The translations under genes were made by a program, and so were the position numbers. Shown here one piece after another: positions 62,529 to 64,000 of a stretch of DNA of 64,000 nt (within the stretch, counting starts at the first letter, position 1; each line of letters starts with the position of its first letter). This DNA is from Candidatus Albibeggiatoa sp. nov. NOAA (GTDB lineage: Bacteria; Pseudomonadota; Gammaproteobacteria; Beggiatoales; Beggiatoaceae). The stretch lies in NCBI GenBank assembly GCA_025800385.1, contig JAOXRS010000116.1:124001-188000 (forward strand), given 5' to 3'. The notes beneath the pieces are model-generated. The model had not been told where the DNA came from. It did no database searches and saw only the letters and a list, made by a program, of their open reading frames with translations.

Positions 62529-63464
62529 TTATTCTCCTGGGCCTTCATCTGGCTTAGCATTGCCGAATAATAACATATTTGGTTTCAACTCAAGGGTGTG
62601 AATTAAGCGGCGTGCTGTGCGTAAAAGATGCTGTAATTCAGTCAAATTATTCACAATTGCAGGGGCAGCTTGTTGGCCTAAAAAGTCCATATCATTACGT
62701 AAATTACGGCTTAATACATGTAATTCATCGGTAATTTCGGCAATGCTAGCAGTAGAATGTTGAATGTTATCTTGATTAGTTTGTAATAATTGGTTCAAGC
62801 TATCAGCTGTATTTTGCGTGGCTTGCAATGTATCCGCAACTTGTTGGGTCATCGCACTTAAGTCTTTAGATAATTGTGCAGTATGATAAGACGTTTCGGT
62901 AATATTATGTAAAAATTGATCTATGTTTTGTTCATGTTTTGCAAAGGTATTGGTAACCGTTTGTATATTTTTTAGGCTTTGGGCAATAGAATCACTGTTT
63001 TGCTGCGAAAAGAATTGATTCACTGCGGTATCAACACGCTGAAATAAAGACGGCTTGCTGGCGATTTCGGGATAAGGTTGGTCAGGCTGAAGCTGAATTT
63101 CTGGCGCATGTAAGCTGCCACCCGCCAATTCGATAAATGCCACACCTGTTAAGCCATTCACAGACAACATGGCGTAAGTATCTTGTTTAATGGGTGTATT
63201 TTGTTCAATTTTAAGCAATAAATAAACAGCATCAGGCCGCGCAGGATTTAAGCGAATATCTTGTACTGATCCGACTTGAACCCCTTTGTATTTCACAGGT
63301 GCTTTAAGGTTTAAACCTGACACTGATTCATTGATATAAACTTGATAAGTACCATAGGTTTTATTGTCTTTATCCAGCGTTAACCACAAAACACTGGCAA
63401 TAAACACAAAACTCAATATCATCACAAATAAACCAACCAGTATGTAATTGGCTTTGTTATTCAT
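62529..63464 (-). CDS. MCE/MlaD-domain lipid-transport protein
   Basis: The 311-residue protein has one N-terminal transmembrane helix (LVGLFVMILSFVFIASVLWL), a single MCE domain (GLNLKAPVKYKGVQVGSVQDIRL, LSVNGLTGVAFIELAGG), and a long helical tail typical of substrate conduits across the periplasm. MCE proteins move phospholipids between membranes with an ABC permease and ATPase. Those two genes normally lie upstream but here the region before the gene is non-coding, so the MCE-PqiC pair is detached from them. Confidence 0.93.
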   Translation of the reverse strand: MNNKANYILVGLFVMILSFVFIASVLWLTLDKDNKTYGTYQVYINESVSGLNLKAPVKYKGVQVGSVQDIRLNPARPDAVYLLLKIEQNTPIKQDTYAMLSVNGLTGVAFIELAGGSLHAPEIQLQPDQPYPEIASKPSLFQRVDTAVNQFFSQQNSDSIAQSLKNIQTVTNTFAKHEQNIDQFLHNITETSYHTAQLSKDLSAMTQQVADTLQATQNTADSLNQLLQTNQDNIQHSTASIAEITDELHVLSRNLRNDMDFLGQQAAPAIVNNLTELQHLLRTARRLIHTLELKPNMLLFGNAKPDEGPGE

Positions 63465-63750
63465 TTTATACCTCGAGTTTAAAGAAAATCTTTTGGAAAT
63501 TGTAACACTTTATGGGGTTTTAACTATAGATAGATTTTAAGCCAACTATTTCACAGATAACTATCGTTAATGGTTTCTATTTCACCGTTCTATTTTTTAT
63601 CTTTGTAGCTCTTATAAAATAAGCCATTCTCTTAAAAATTATCATCATTAAATCAATCAATAACGATCTCTATCGAATAATTAAATATTGATAAATATCA
63701 GGATGGTGGATATACTTAAGGTTTCCTCTACTTAGTAAGGATGACTGACC

Positions 63751-63888
63751 ATGCGAAGTACTTACTGTGTCTATTTTAATGTAACTATGCCATATAGTAA
63801 CTCATCAAATCCACCTAACAATGGTACTGGAAATACAACAATAGGTGACAAAGAGAAAAATAAGGTGAAACAGAAACCAATTCCTTAA
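63751..63888 (+). CDS. Small 45-residue ORF, unknown
   Basis: The ORF starts at ATG 63751 (MRSTYCVYFNVTM) with AAGGATGAC ten bases ahead. An ATG at 63787 (MPYSNSSNPPNN) is an alternative. The product is rich in Asn, Ser, Pro and Lys with one Cys and no membrane segment. It resembles no family I know. It is followed 18 bp later by another small ORF in the same direction, which supports a real operon of small peptides. Confidence 0.4.
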   Translation: MRSTYCVYFNVTMPYSNSSNPPNNGTGNTTIGDKEKNKVKQKPIP

Positions 63889-63906
63889 GTTAAAAGAGGC
63901 ATTATT

Positions 63907-64000
63907 ATGGCAAATAGTGAATTAGATTTAACTTCTAAAGGTAGAGAAAAGGCTATCAATAACAAAAAAACTAATACTGGTATAGAAAACATTAACCCTG
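63907..64000 (+). CDS. ORF start cut by right window edge
   Basis: From ATG 63907, with AAAGAGG eight bases upstream, 31 codons are open to the window end (MANSELDLTSKGREKAINNKK...). The sequence is polar and Lys/Asn-rich. The good ribosome site supports translation; length and family cannot be known from this window. Confidence 0.45.
   Translation, partial: MANSELDLTSKGREKAINNKKTNTGIENINP

Noticed and set aside
1..64000. CRISPR array, rRNA, phage block or intact insertion sequence
   Set aside because: No spaced direct repeats, rRNA sequence, phage structural genes or transposase frames were seen; only small non-coding elements are present.

Overview
The window is a stretch of an AT-rich gammaproteobacterial chromosome. 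The gene content points to a sulfur-oxidising bacterium of the Thiotrichales/Beggiatoaceae kind. It has a full reverse-type dissimilatory sulfite reductase operon including dsrEFH and dsrL, which mark the oxidative pathway. It also has standard gammaproteobacterial housekeeping genes: yajC-secD-secF, ndk-rlmN-pilW-rodZ, hscA-fdx, epmA/efp, rep, radC, priA, waaA and sdhE. The genus is inferred, not proven; two heptamer-repeat tracts whose unit is TCAGTTA/TAACTGA support it, because TAACTGA direct repeats have been described from Beggiatoaceae.

Layout. 1-4.8 kb: the end of a secreted subtilisin-like protease, then yajC-secD-secF. 5.1-17.6 kb (minus strand): dsrA-B-E-F-H-C-M-K-[toxin-antitoxin pair]-L-J-[92-aa ORF]-O-P. 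Four structured DNA/RNA elements sit directly behind dsrH, dsrC, dsrK and dsrJ. 18-20 kb: a TauD/TfdA-type dioxygenase and two small CPCC-type cysteine-rich proteins. 20-26 kb: ndk, rlmN, pilW, rodZ, a HAD phosphatase, a DUF4279-like protein and tlyA. 26-34 kb: a TolC-type channel, hscA-fdx, a TamA-type assembly factor, the aldo-keto reductase Tas and an exported cyclophilin. 34.8-38.4 kb: a PilN/GspL-like membrane protein, a flippase-like membrane protein, an FkbM methyltransferase and a DUF6653-like protein. 38.6-46.4 kb: a signalling block with two tandem paralogous dCache-HAMP-PP2C (RsbU/SpoIIE) phosphatases, a chemoreceptor with a CheR/CheB tether motif and a peptide-type substrate-binding protein. 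46.7-53 kb: rep, a 63-aa orphan peptide, radC, epmA, efp and a beta-hydroxyacid dehydrogenase. 53-56 kb: a NACHT NTPase with a C-terminal membrane domain, flanked by a MITE-like inverted repeat and followed by a CheR-like methyltransferase. This is the best candidate for an immune-type locus. 56-63.5 kb: priA, a TSUP permease, waaA, a degenerate squalene/phytoene-synthase-like protein, sdhE and an MCE/PqiC pair. The last 250 bp start a block of very small ORFs that runs off the window.

How the genes work together. DsrAB, DsrC and DsrEFH carry and oxidise sulfane sulfur in the cytoplasm. DsrMKJOP links the DsrC thiols to the membrane quinone/cytochrome pool. DsrL is the NAD(P)H-type iron-sulfur flavoprotein partner. 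The TSUP permease could export sulfite or a related anion, and hscA-fdx serves Fe-S assembly, for which this operon makes heavy demand. The most unusual feature is the number of insertions and palindromic elements in the operon. They all lie between genes, and they could uncouple the expression levels of its segments.
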